Source: Rhodospirillales bacterium
Lineage (GTDB): Bacteria; Pseudomonadota; Alphaproteobacteria; Acetobacterales; Acetobacteraceae
Assembly (NCBI GenBank): GCA_025352665.1
Contig: JANXSM010000150.1
Span: 1-49,541 of the forward strand
Length of the DNA: 49,541 bases
Reading direction: 5' to 3'
This document shows, one piece after another, positions 28,396-36,772 of this stretch. Below the pieces are notes generated by a model that ran no database searches, was not told where the DNA came from, and was given only the letters and a program-made list of their open reading frames with translations. Numbering within the stretch: position 1 is the stretch's first letter; each line of letters starts with the position of its first letter. Position numbers and translations under genes: made by a program.

Positions 28396-29615
28396 GAGAT
28401 CACCTTGTCGCGGCGCAGTGCCGCGATATCGTCGGGGTCGCGCCCTGCGTGTTCGGCCAGGATGTTGTCGGCATCGGCGCCGAGGGCGTGGCTGGGCTCA
28501 AGCCGCCGCAGGTCGCTGCCGTGGAAACGCAGGGCGGAATGCTGGACCACGATGCGGCCCAGTTCGGGGTGGTCCTGCCATTGCAGCGCGCCGCGTTCGT
28601 GCATGTGCGGGTCGTTCACCACCTCCTTCAGCTCGCGCACCGGCGCGCAGGGCACGCGGTGGCGCTGCAGCAGGTCGAACAGATCCTGCTTGGTGAAGTC
28701 CTGCGTCCAGGCCGCAACGACGCGATCGATCTCGTCGACATGGGCCACGCGTTTCTTCAGCGAGGCGAAGCGCTGGTCTGCGGCCAGATCCTGGCGTGCC
28801 ATGGCGGTCAGCAGCGAACGCCAGTGGATGTCGCCGACGCAGATGATGGCGATGTAGCCGTCGCTGGTCGGGTAGACGTTGTAGGGCGCCTCGGCGAGGC
28901 CCCCGTGCCGGTTGCCGGTGCGCGACGGCACTGGCGCACTGGCCTCGGCGCCGCCGGAGCCATGATACAGGCCGAGGCTTGACGAGAGCGACGGATAGAC
29001 CGCGTCCATCATGGCCACCTCCACCACGCGTCCGACCCCGGTTCTTTCGCGTTCGTAGAGGGCTGTTACGATGGCGCCGTAGAGATGCGTCCCGGCAGAG
29101 AAGTCGCACACCGCGGGGCCGGCCTTGACCGGCGGGCGGTCGGGAAAGCCGGTGATGCTCATGACCCCGGCCATTGCCTGGACCGTCAGGTCCATCGCGG
29201 GATAGTCGCGATACGGGCCGGTGGACCCGAACCCGGAGCTTTGCGCATAGATCAGCCGCGGATTGATCACCTGCAGGGCATCGGCACCGAGGCCGAGCCG
29301 GTCCATCACGCCGGGTGCGAAGTTCTCCACCACCACATCGGCACCGCGCACGAGGTCGCGGAGCACCTGCTTGCCGGCTTCGGTCTTCAGGTTGAGTTCC
29401 AGGCTCTGCTTGCAGCCGTTCAGCATCGCGAAGGGCAGGGCCGCTCCGCCGACCACGCCGCGCCGGCGCAGCGATTCGCCGCCCGGCGGTTCGATCTTGA
29501 TGACCGTGGCGCCTGACGTTGCGAGCAGGAAGGTGGCGTAGGGGCCGTTGTAGATCTGGCTGAGATCGACGACGACGACGCCCGTGAGAGGAAGCGCTCT
29601 GGCGTCTGCGCTCAT
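28392..29615 (-). CDS. CaiB/BaiF family (class III) CoA-transferase
   Basis: A 407-residue class III CoA-transferase, starting MSADARALPLTGVVVVDLSQIYNGPYAT. GATVIKIEPPGGESLRRRG is the usual CoA-site loop, and the catalytic Asp lies in YPAMDLTVQAMAGVMSITG (about residue 146). C-terminal VPCAPVRELKEVVNDPHMHERG is conserved in the family. It activates a carboxylate using an acyl-CoA donor, presumably the product of the HyuAB/SDR steps. The start overlaps the downstream-facing neighbour's stop (ATGA). The upstream extension of the frame to 29846 is a shadow. Confidence 0.9.
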   Translation of the reverse strand: MSADARALPLTGVVVVDLSQIYNGPYATFLLATSGATVIKIEPPGGESLRRRGVVGGAALPFAMLNGCKQSLELNLKTEAGKQVLRDLVRGADVVVENFAPGVMDRLGLGADALQVINPRLIYAQSSGFGSTGPYRDYPAMDLTVQAMAGVMSITGFPDRPPVKAGPAVCDFSAGTHLYGAIVTALYERERTGVGRVVEVAMMDAVYPSLSSSLGLYHGSGGAEASAPVPSRTGNRHGGLAEAPYNVYPTSDGYIAIICVGDIHWRSLLTAMARQDLAADQRFASLKKRVAHVDEIDRVVAAWTQDFTKQDLFDLLQRHRVPCAPVRELKEVVNDPHMHERGALQWQDHPELGRIVVQHSALRFHGSDLRRLEPSHALGADADNILAEHAGRDPDDIAALRRDKVIS

Positions 29616-30559
29616 GTCTTGCTGGTCCCGGCGCGTTGGCCTCTTCGGAACGCCGCCCAATCGTGGACGGGCCACATGTCCTGGTCCTCGCCATGGCCGG
29701 CATGGCCGTTGATCGTCCAGGCGATCAGCCCGTTCGAATCGATGAAGCTGTGCCGGTTGATGATGATGCCGGACAGCCGCGTTCCCACCGCCTCCAGCGT
29801 GCGGCCAAGCGCGTCCTGGGCCAAGATGGTAATTTTGGTCACCCACCCCTCGACCGGATCACGTTCCACGTGCCGGTGGCCCGAGACCAGATCGGCGGTC
29901 TCACCGTCGCGGATCATGAAGCCGTAGGCGATCTCCTCGTGGCCGTCATGCCATCTGGTCACTGCCAGAAAGCCGTCCCGCTCGGTCGCCATCCCCGTCA
30001 CATAGGCGCTTTTCTTTGGCCGATGCTCCGGGCGCGGTCCCCACGAGCGGTCGCGCATGCCGAAGCAGTCGATCTCGACGACCCGGCCTTGCAGGCGGAC
30101 CTGCCCGGTGACCCGGCCGAACTGGTCGAAATGGTTGGAGCCCCCGAACGGGGATCCATCCTTGTGCAGCTTTCGTGGCGCCATGACGCCCTGGAATCGT
30201 AGATCGATGTTGCACACGTCATTGTCGCGCACGCCCAGTTCGTAGCCCATGGTGGGCTCGACCGCCTTGATGGACACGCCGGTGGGCAATGTGATGTCCG
30301 AAAGGTCCTGGTTCGGTGGCAGCCGCAGGGCCGTGTAGTTGGCGTTGTACAGCACCTCCCACGGCAGATGCGCGGTGTCGTCCCACACCCAGGCGCCGCC
30401 GGCCACGGTGCCGATGTTGGGCCGGGCCATGGTGTAGAGCCAACCGCCTAGCTTTTCCTCGGGATTGCAGAACGCGAACCAGCTGGTCTCCGTCATCCAC
30501 CACCGGTCGCCCATTTCGGCAAAGTGGAAATTATCGTCGCGGGCGGTGAAGGAGGTCAT
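29612..30559 (-). CDS. DUF7064/DUF7065-type lipocalin-like protein
   Basis: A 315-residue Trp/Asp/Gly-rich beta protein without signal peptide. Segments such as DDNFHFAEMGDRWWMTETSW, FGRVTGQVRLQGRVVEIDCFGMRDRSWGPRP and INGHAGHGEDQDMWPVHDW resemble the AttH/CrtC (hydroxyneurosporene hydratase-like) lipocalin superfamily, annotated in many genomes as DUF7064/7065 beside phosphotransferase genes. The MRDRSWG motif is the most family-like element. No established enzymatic role. It is tightly coupled in the operon (overlaps on both sides), so it probably acts on or binds a pathway intermediate. Confidence 0.7.
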   Translation of the reverse strand: MTSFTARDDNFHFAEMGDRWWMTETSWFAFCNPEEKLGGWLYTMARPNIGTVAGGAWVWDDTAHLPWEVLYNANYTALRLPPNQDLSDITLPTGVSIKAVEPTMGYELGVRDNDVCNIDLRFQGVMAPRKLHKDGSPFGGSNHFDQFGRVTGQVRLQGRVVEIDCFGMRDRSWGPRPEHRPKKSAYVTGMATERDGFLAVTRWHDGHEEIAYGFMIRDGETADLVSGHRHVERDPVEGWVTKITILAQDALGRTLEAVGTRLSGIIINRHSFIDSNGLIAWTINGHAGHGEDQDMWPVHDWAAFRRGQRAGTSKT

Positions 30560-31980
30560 GGGGTTTCCTGTCCTGACACGCTTGCAGGCGAGAGTGCGGG
30601 ATAGTGGCGGCCGGCGATGCCGCCCGACGCATCGCTTGCAAGCTGCGCGTCGCGGACCGCCTGACCGGCGAAATAGCCCAGCGCGTCAGCAAAGTTCACG
30701 CGTTGCGTTTGGATTGCAGACAGAAGGCTTTGTCGTGCCGCCTGCAGCCCCTCCCCGGCGGAGCCGTCCCGCGCCAGGAGCATGTTGAGTGCCTGGTGTT
30801 CGGCGGCCTCGACCTGCGCACCCAGCCGGTCCCAGGCCGCGAGGTATTTCACGACTTTTGCTGCATTTTTCGCCTTGGCGATCACCTGGCTGTCCGTGCT
30901 GCGCGCCACCACAACCTCGCGGAGATCGTCGAGCACGTGGGCAAACAGGCTGCTGCGATCGGTCACCGATGCCGCGATCGGCGCCGGCCACGACACGGCG
31001 ATGCCGCTTGCGTCCGACAGCGCCTCCACCAGGAGGCGCCGGTTCAAGGCGCGCGAGACGATGGCATGCGCCGGCTCACCGGTCACGTTGCGGTGGCGGA
31101 TCACAACCACGCGGGTGGAGACGAGAACGCGGTGATAGAGGATGCGCTGGCGATCGATCTTCCGTCCGGAAGCGCGCTCGTAGGCAGCGATGCTGGCGGC
31201 GAAGTCGGGTACTGGCTCCATCACGCAACGCATGGAGAACCAGGCCAGGTCTTCCATGGGATCGCCGAGATGGGCCAGCTCCCAATCGATCAGCGCCGTC
31301 AGGTGCCCGGCCTGAAACAGGAAATTGCCCGGCCCGGCATCGCCGTGCACCAGCACCACCGGGCCGTCAGGGTCGGGCAGGTTGTCGTCGAGCCAGGAGA
31401 AGGCGAGGTCGAGCAGGGGGTCGGGTCGACCGGCCTCGTCATACATCGCGCGCCATATCGCCAGCTCTGTGGCCACGTGGTCGGCGATGCGGGGGCCTTG
31501 GCCGCCTCCATCCAGCACGATGTCGGCTGCAGGGTGCGCGTGCAGCCGGGCCAGATCGGTCATGACCTCGTCGGCGATGGCCTGCTTCATGGGGGCGTCT
31601 GTGAGCCTGCGGTACTCGGCGATCCCTGCGGCACGGTCGGTCAGGATTGCCTGTATCTCCGGATGCTCGGCGATCAGGCGGGGCGCCCTGATGTTGAGCC
31701 CGGCAATCGCACGATAGACCTGCGCCTCCCGATGGGTGGTGTAGGGTTCGACGCCTGGCGGACGGGGCGGGGCGTAGCGCAGGAACACCTCGGCGATCTC
31801 GCCATCTGGCCTTCGGACGTCGATCGCCCAGGACCGGGCGCGGTTGCCGCCGGACGCCTGCGTCGATGAATGAACCCGACCGCCACAGACCGTTGCCACC
31901 CATTGAAACAGCGAAGGTTCGTCGCCTTCGGACGCGCCCAGTGTGTCGGTGGGTTCGTGAGAGGTAGTTCCCACAACCAT
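30556..31980 (-). CDS. APH-family phosphotransferase (kinase)
   Basis: A 474-residue aminoglycoside-phosphotransferase/choline-kinase-fold protein. The catalytic loop is VLVHGDAGPGNFLFQAG (HGDxxxxN) and the Mg-binding site ALIDWELAHLGDPMEDLAW. The C-terminal extension of about 130 residues is helical. Homologues related to ACAD10/LvaA phosphorylate the hydroxyl of hydroxyacyl-CoAs, and others are uncharacterised in steroid and terpene catabolic loci. As first gene of the leftward operon it directly borders the divergent promoter. A role in phosphorylating a hydroxylated intermediate is inference. Confidence 0.85.
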   Translation of the reverse strand: MVVGTTSHEPTDTLGASEGDEPSLFQWVATVCGGRVHSSTQASGGNRARSWAIDVRRPDGEIAEVFLRYAPPRPPGVEPYTTHREAQVYRAIAGLNIRAPRLIAEHPEIQAILTDRAAGIAEYRRLTDAPMKQAIADEVMTDLARLHAHPAADIVLDGGGQGPRIADHVATELAIWRAMYDEAGRPDPLLDLAFSWLDDNLPDPDGPVVLVHGDAGPGNFLFQAGHLTALIDWELAHLGDPMEDLAWFSMRCVMEPVPDFAASIAAYERASGRKIDRQRILYHRVLVSTRVVVIRHRNVTGEPAHAIVSRALNRRLLVEALSDASGIAVSWPAPIAASVTDRSSLFAHVLDDLREVVVARSTDSQVIAKAKNAAKVVKYLAAWDRLGAQVEAAEHQALNMLLARDGSAGEGLQAARQSLLSAIQTQRVNFADALGYFAGQAVRDAQLASDASGGIAGRHYPALSPASVSGQETP

Positions 31981-32174
31981 CTCGTCCCCCTACGCGACTG
32001 ATCGAAGTCGCGTTCCGCCGTTTCGACCGGCATGCTTGTTCCAGCTTTGTGACTGGCTCTACGCCTCAAATTAAACAGCTAGCATACAATCGGCAAGCGA
32101 ATTATACACTTCATCTCGCGGATCCATCGGCGCAAAAGCCGAGAGCAGCGAAATCAAAGCCTGGGAGGGCACGC
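31981..32174. promoter_or_regulatory. Central divergent promoter region
   Basis: A 194-bp gap between the leftward kinase operon and the rightward MaoC operon. It is AT-richer than its surroundings at 32060-32115 and contains the 25-bp motif at 32080-32104 with -10-like CATACAAT and ATTATAC stretches. GGGAGG at 32163-32168 is the ribosome binding site for maoC. Confidence 0.55.
32080..32104. promoter_or_regulatory. 25-bp motif shared with livK upstream region (copy 2)
   Basis: TAGCATACAATC followed by GGCAAGCGAATTA; four differences from the copy at 22463-22487. Location in the divergent promoter suggests one regulator controls both operons and the transporter. Confidence 0.45.
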
Positions 32175-32636
32175 ATGGCCGGACTGTATTTCGACGAATT
32201 GACCGTCGGCCAGATGTTCCAACATCCGATCCGCCGAACCATCACCGAAACCGACAACGTCTGGTTCTCGGCAATCACGCACAACCCGGCACAACTGCAT
32301 CTCGATGAGGAATACTGCCGCACCGAGACGGAGTTTGGCCAGCGTATCGTCAACAGCGCCTTCACCCTTGGCCTCATGGTCGGCATTTCCGTCGGTGACA
32401 CCACGCTGGGAACGGCCATCGCCAATCTTGGCTGGGACGAGGTGCGGTTCCCCAAACCGCTTTTCCACGGCGACACGGTCCGGGTGGAGAGTGAGGTGGC
32501 GGAGCTGCGGGAGTCGAAGTCGCGCCCCAATGCAGGGATCGTGACCTTTATCCATCGTGCGTTCAACCAGCATGGCGATCTGGTCGCCCATTGCAGGCGG
32601 TCCGGCCTGCAACGCAAGCTCCCGGTGCCTGCGTGA
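32175..32636 (+). CDS. MaoC-like acyl-CoA hydratase (itaconyl-/mesaconyl-CoA hydratase-like)
   Basis: A 153-residue single hot-dog-domain hydratase. Near-N-terminal YFDELTVGQMFQHPIRRTITETDN and the hydratase motif AITHNPAQLHLDEEYCRTETEFGQRIV (the catalytic Asp/His region, here HNPAQLHLD) mark the MaoC family. Its stop overlaps the CitE-like GTG start (GTGA), a pairing known from itaconate degradation (Ich with Ccl) and mesaconate pathways. It would hydrate an unsaturated dicarboxylyl-CoA to a citramalyl-CoA-like product. In the HNPAQLHLD block N stands where classical R-hydratases have D, as in the Ich/RipB-like branch. The start at 32175 is fixed by GGGAGG. Confidence 0.82.
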   Translation: MAGLYFDELTVGQMFQHPIRRTITETDNVWFSAITHNPAQLHLDEEYCRTETEFGQRIVNSAFTLGLMVGISVGDTTLGTAIANLGWDEVRFPKPLFHGDTVRVESEVAELRESKSRPNAGIVTFIHRAFNQHGDLVAHCRRSGLQRKLPVPA

Positions 32637-33526
32637 CACCACGCTCCTTCCTGTTCGTGCCCGGCGACAGCGAGAAGAAGCTGGTTCGGGCGCGCGATGC
32701 AGGCGCCGATGCGCTGATCCTGGACCTTGAGGATTCGGTGGCCCCCGCCCGTAAAATACGCGCGCGCGACATGGTCGCCACCGCCTTGCAGGCCAGCGCC
32801 TTGCCGGAAGCCCACGGGCCGCAAGCCTGGGTACGGATCAATCCGCTGGACGAGGGCGGTATCGCCGATCTCGCAGGCGTCGTGCGGCAGGGTCTGGCAG
32901 GGATCATGATCCCGAAAATCGGCGGTGTCGCGGACGTGATCCGCCTCGGCCATTACCTCGACGTCATGGAGGCTCACCAAGGGCTGCCGGTCGGGAGCAT
33001 CCAAATCCTGCCGGTTGCGACCGAGACGCCACGGGCGCCGTTCGGGCTGGCTGGTTTTTCAGACGCCGTGTTGCCGCGCCTGCTCGGTTTGACCTGGGGG
33101 GCCGAAGATCTCAGCACGGCGCTTGGCGCCAGCACCAACCGGGACGAGACCGGCGAATTCGCGTTCACCTACCGCATGGTGCGGTCGATGTGCCTGATGG
33201 CGGCAAAGGCGGCCGGGGTGGAGCCGATCGAGACCCTGTATGCCGACTTCCGTGATGCTGACGGATTGTTGGCCAGTTGTGCCAAAGCGGCGCGGGAGGG
33301 CTTCACTGGCCGCATCGCCATCCATCCGGCGCAGGTGGCCGGAATCAACCAGGCCTTCACCCCGTCGGAGGCCGACCTGGCCCATGCGCGGCGTGTGGTC
33401 GAGGCATTCGCGGCGCAGCCGGATGTCGGCACGGTGGGGCTGGATGGAAAGATGGTCGACATCCCGCATTTGAAGCAGGCGAATCTCGTGCTGGCGAGGC
33501 ATGAGGCCTTTGCCGGCCGTTCGTGA
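32633..33526 (+). CDS. CitE-like CoA ester lyase (citramalyl-/malyl-CoA lyase)
   Basis: A 297-residue CitE-family TIM-barrel lyase that splits a hydroxyacyl-CoA such as (S)-citramalyl-CoA to acetyl-CoA and pyruvate. PRSFLFVPGDSEKKL carries the CoA-site residues, ADALILDLEDSVAP the conserved ED, VATETPRAP the metal-binding Glu, and WGAEDLSTALGA the metal-binding Asp. The C-terminal IHPAQVAGINQAF is typical. Translation starts at GTG 32633 inside the maoC stop. The exact substrate among malyl-, methylmalyl- and citramalyl-CoA is open, but context favours citramalyl-CoA. Confidence 0.87.
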   Translation: MTPRSFLFVPGDSEKKLVRARDAGADALILDLEDSVAPARKIRARDMVATALQASALPEAHGPQAWVRINPLDEGGIADLAGVVRQGLAGIMIPKIGGVADVIRLGHYLDVMEAHQGLPVGSIQILPVATETPRAPFGLAGFSDAVLPRLLGLTWGAEDLSTALGASTNRDETGEFAFTYRMVRSMCLMAAKAAGVEPIETLYADFRDADGLLASCAKAAREGFTGRIAIHPAQVAGINQAFTPSEADLAHARRVVEAFAAQPDVGTVGLDGKMVDIPHLKQANLVLARHEAFAGRS

Positions 33527-33533
33527 CCGACGC

Positions 33534-34787
33534 GTGACCCGGTTTGTTCCGATCGCGGCCCTCGCCGATGCGCTGCAGCCAGGCGAGCGCGTTTTCTTTC
33601 CCGGGTCCGCCGGCGAGCCGGTTGCGCTGCTGAGCGCGTTGGCCGCCCGCCCGGAGCGTTCGCGCGGCCTGCGCATCCTGTCGACCGCCGTTCCCGGAAT
33701 CAACCGCGCCTCCCCCGACGACCTCGACCCCAGTGTGGTGACGACTGGCCTGTTCATGCAGCCGCGTTTTGGCCGGGCGCAGCGCGAGGGCCGGTTCCAG
33801 CATTTGCCGCTGTCGTTCGCGGGCTTTGTCGAACACATCAGGGACCGCGTGACGATCGATACCTGCGTGGTGCATGTGTCGCCCCCCGATGATGCTGGCC
33901 GCTGCTCGCTGGGGGCCGCCGTTGAGTTCACGCCGCTGGTGCAGGCCAAAAGTGCCAGGACCTTTGCGCTGATCAACCCGAACATGCCGGCAATTCCGGG
34001 GGGCCAGACCCTGCCGCTTGCCGCGTTCGACCTGGTGTGTGAGGTCGATACCCCATTGCCTGTCTATGACGTGGGAACACCGAGCGCCTCGGCAACTATC
34101 ATTGCCCGCCACATTGCCAGTCTCGTCGAAGACGGCAGCGCGCTGCAGGCCGGGCTGGGCAAGGTTCCTGAAACGCTCTTTGCCCTGCTGCATGATCGTC
34201 GGGGCCTGCGCCTGCAATCCGGCATGCTTGGCGACGGCGCCCTGCAACTGAGCCGATCCGGCGCGCTCGATCCGAATTTCCGGCATGCCAGTTGCGTGTG
34301 GGTGGGGTCGTCCGGGTTGTACCGTGAACTCGCGACACTGGAACGCCTGTCGGTGCTGTCTTGCGACATTACCCACGACATCTGTCGCCTTGCATCGGCG
34401 GACCGCTTCATCGCGGTCAATTCCGCCCTGAGCGTTGACCTGTTCGGCCAGGCCAACCTCGAACACGCCAATGGCCGGGCGGTCAGCGGCGTCGGCGGAG
34501 CGCCGGATTTCGCCAGTGCCGCCCGCATCTCGCGTGGTGGCATCAGCATCGTGGCCTTGCCGGCCTCCTATGGGGTGGAGCCCCGGTCGCGCATCGTGCC
34601 ACGCCTGGACGGCGGCATGGTGTCGCTGCCGTGCCATGCGATCGACGTCGTCATCACCGAACACGGTATCGCCGACCTGCGCGGACGCTGTGTGTTCGCG
34701 CGGGCGGAAGCACTGATCTCGGTTGCTGATCCTGTCTTTCGGGCCGACCTCGAAGTCGCATGGAACGCGATCAAGCAAAAACTCTGA
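33534..34787 (+). CDS. Acetyl-CoA hydrolase/transferase family (family I CoA-transferase-like)
   Basis: A 417-residue relative of 4-hydroxybutyrate/acetate CoA-transferases and of Yersinia RipA (itaconate CoA-transferase). Landmarks are FFPGSAGEPVALLSAL, LQAGLGKVPETLFALL and the C-terminal VSGVGGAPDFASAARISRGG, which lines the CoA site. The usual HTEMxxDG block with the catalytic Glu reads LQSGMLGDG here, with Gly where Glu is expected. The GTG at 33534 gives the usual N-terminus; ATG 33501 overlaps the lyase gene. With MaoC and CitE it completes an itaconate-type activation/hydration/cleavage set, unless the Glu loss means a different chemistry. Confidence 0.8.
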   Translation: MTRFVPIAALADALQPGERVFFPGSAGEPVALLSALAARPERSRGLRILSTAVPGINRASPDDLDPSVVTTGLFMQPRFGRAQREGRFQHLPLSFAGFVEHIRDRVTIDTCVVHVSPPDDAGRCSLGAAVEFTPLVQAKSARTFALINPNMPAIPGGQTLPLAAFDLVCEVDTPLPVYDVGTPSASATIIARHIASLVEDGSALQAGLGKVPETLFALLHDRRGLRLQSGMLGDGALQLSRSGALDPNFRHASCVWVGSSGLYRELATLERLSVLSCDITHDICRLASADRFIAVNSALSVDLFGQANLEHANGRAVSGVGGAPDFASAARISRGGISIVALPASYGVEPRSRIVPRLDGGMVSLPCHAIDVVITEHGIADLRGRCVFARAEALISVADPVFRADLEVAWNAIKQKL

Positions 34788-34801
34788 CTGGAGAAACGAC
34801 C

Positions 34802-35734
34802 ATGCGGAAAAGCGAAAAGGTGATCATCAGCTGCGCCATCACGGGCTCGATCCACACCCCGTCGATGTCACAGCATCTGCCCATCACGCCCCAGCAGATC
34901 GCCGACCAGGCGGTGGGCGCGATCGAGGCAGGTGCTGCCATCGTCCATTTGCACGCCCGCATTCCCAAAACCGGGCGGCCGAGCCAGGATACGGCCCTAT
35001 ACGCGCAGTTCCTGCCCGAGATCGCCGCACGCTGTGACGGCATCATAAACATTACCACCGGCGCCGGGCTCGGCATGAGCATGGATGAGCGTCTCGCTGC
35101 GGCGAATTGGGCCAAGCCCGAGATCGCGTCGATGAACATGGGATCGTTCAATTTCAACATCTCGGCCGCCGCCGGGCGCATCACAAATTTCAAGCATGAC
35201 TGGGAGGCGCCTTATCTGGCGTCGACCACCGGGTTCATCCTGTCCAACACGTTCGAGCAGATCGAGCGCGGATTGCGCGAGTTGACCGAGAACGGCACAC
35301 GGTTCGAGTTCGAGTGTTACGATGTCGGCCACCTCTACAACCTTGCCCATTTCGTCAACCGCGGTCTCGTCAAGCCGCCGTTCTTTATCCAGTGCATCTT
35401 CGGCATATTGGGCGGCATCGGGCCGGAGCCTGAGCATTTGATGCATATGAAGGCCACCGCTGACCGGCTGTTCGGCAACGATTACTACTTGTCGGTGCTG
35501 GGCGCCGGGCGGCACCAGTTCCCAATGGTGACGTTGTCGGCGATTTTGGGTGGCAACGTGCGGGTTGGACTAGAGGACAATCTGTATCTTGGCCGCGGCG
35601 AGCTGGCGCCGTCCAATGCGGCTCAGGTTTCCAAGATCCGTCGCGTGCTCGAGGAACTCTCGTTCCAGATCGCCTCGCCCGACGAAGCGCGCGCCATGCT
35701 CGGCACAAAGGGCCGAGACAATGTCGGGTTCTGA
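34802..35734 (+). CDS. 3-keto-5-aminohexanoate cleavage-type enzyme (BKACE)
   Basis: A 310-residue BKACE (DUF849) enzyme: a Zn-dependent TIM barrel that condenses a beta-keto acid with acetyl-CoA to give acetoacetate and a shortened acyl-CoA. The zinc ligands are in AAIVHLHAR (HxH, about residues 48-50). FECYDVGHLYN, FIQCIFGILGGIGP and VLGAGRHQFPM are family blocks. GGAGAAACGACC before ATG 34802 fixes the start. It sits between the CoA-transferase-like gene and the tripartite transporter, so the pathway passes through a beta-keto acid. The substrate class is not readable by eye. Confidence 0.88.
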   Translation: MRKSEKVIISCAITGSIHTPSMSQHLPITPQQIADQAVGAIEAGAAIVHLHARIPKTGRPSQDTALYAQFLPEIAARCDGIINITTGAGLGMSMDERLAAANWAKPEIASMNMGSFNFNISAAAGRITNFKHDWEAPYLASTTGFILSNTFEQIERGLRELTENGTRFEFECYDVGHLYNLAHFVNRGLVKPPFFIQCIFGILGGIGPEPEHLMHMKATADRLFGNDYYLSVLGAGRHQFPMVTLSAILGGNVRVGLEDNLYLGRGELAPSNAAQVSKIRRVLEELSFQIASPDEARAMLGTKGRDNVGF

Positions 35735-35810
35735 GGGTTACGCTGCGCCATGGTCAACCGCGCTGTCGTGGCCGTGCGGGATCGACGGCAAAAAATGGGG
35801 GATACTGACC

Positions 35811-36770
35811 ATGGCACGGATATTGGCACTCATTGGTTGCTGGCTTTGCCTGGTGACCGGCCCGGCCGTAGCCGATGACTACCCGAACAAGTTCGTCACC
35901 GTGATAGTACCTTTCGCCGCCGGCAGCGGCAGCGATACGGCGGCCCGGGTGATTGGCCAGTATCTGGGCCCGAAGCTTGGGCAAAGCATTATCGTCGAGA
36001 ACCGGGTTGGCGCCACCGGGGCCATTGCGTCCACCGCCGTGGCGCGGGCAACACCGAACGGCTATACGTTGCTGCTGGGCACGAACTCCACCCACGGCTC
36101 CAACAGCGCGCTCTACAAGAAGCTGACTTACGATCCTGTGAAGGATTTCGTGGGCGTGGCCGATACCGGGGTGTTCAATTACTTCCTGGTCGTCAATCCG
36201 TCCTTGCCGATCGCGTCGGTGGCCGATCTGATTGCGTATGGGAAGGCAAATCCGGGCAAGCTGGCCTATGCCGGCGGATCCTCGACCAGCATCGTCATGG
36301 CTGAGACCTTTGCCAAGGAAACCGGGGTGGCCCTTCTGAAGGTGCCGTATCGCAGCAATCCGCCGGCGTTGACCGATGTTATCGCCGGCCGGGTTTCGAT
36401 GATGTTCGCCGACATGTCCTCAACCATAAGCTTCGTCAAGGCCGGCAGCCTACGGGCGATTGCCGTGACCACCAGGGACCGCAGCCCGCAATACCCGGAT
36501 CTGCCCACGATCAGCGAGACCGCGGTCAAGGGGTTCGACCTTGCCTCCTGGACCGGCCTGTTCGCCCCGGCCGGCACGCCGGCGGCGATTGTCGAGAAGC
36601 TGAACCATGAAGTGAATGCGGTGCTGGCGATGCCCGAGGTACAGCAGCGCCTGATCAGCCTCGGGGTTGAGCCGACCCCGATGTCGGCGTCGGATTTCAA
36701 CAGCTTTGCCGGCAAGGAAGTCGAGAAATGGTCTCGCCTGGTCAAGCAGGCGGGTATCGAGCCGGAATAG
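35811..36770 (+). CDS. tctC: Tripartite tricarboxylate transporter binding protein TctC
   Basis: A 319-residue periplasmic Bug/TctC receptor. ATG 35811 begins a signal peptide (ARILALIGCWLCLVTGPAVA, cleavage about residue 22). The mature DDYPNKFVTVIVPFAAGSGSDTAARVIGQYLGPKLGQ is the standard opening, and NRVGATGAIASTAVARATPNGYTLLLG the ligand-binding loop. GSS/SNPPALTDVIAGRVSMMF blocks are typical. It delivers a di- or tricarboxylate to TctBA just downstream. A GGGGGAT element precedes the start. Confidence 0.92.
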   Translation: MARILALIGCWLCLVTGPAVADDYPNKFVTVIVPFAAGSGSDTAARVIGQYLGPKLGQSIIVENRVGATGAIASTAVARATPNGYTLLLGTNSTHGSNSALYKKLTYDPVKDFVGVADTGVFNYFLVVNPSLPIASVADLIAYGKANPGKLAYAGGSSTSIVMAETFAKETGVALLKVPYRSNPPALTDVIAGRVSMMFADMSSTISFVKAGSLRAIAVTTRDRSPQYPDLPTISETAVKGFDLASWTGLFAPAGTPAAIVEKLNHEVNAVLAMPEVQQRLISLGVEPTPMSASDFNSFAGKEVEKWSRLVKQAGIEPE

Positions 36771-36772
36771 GC

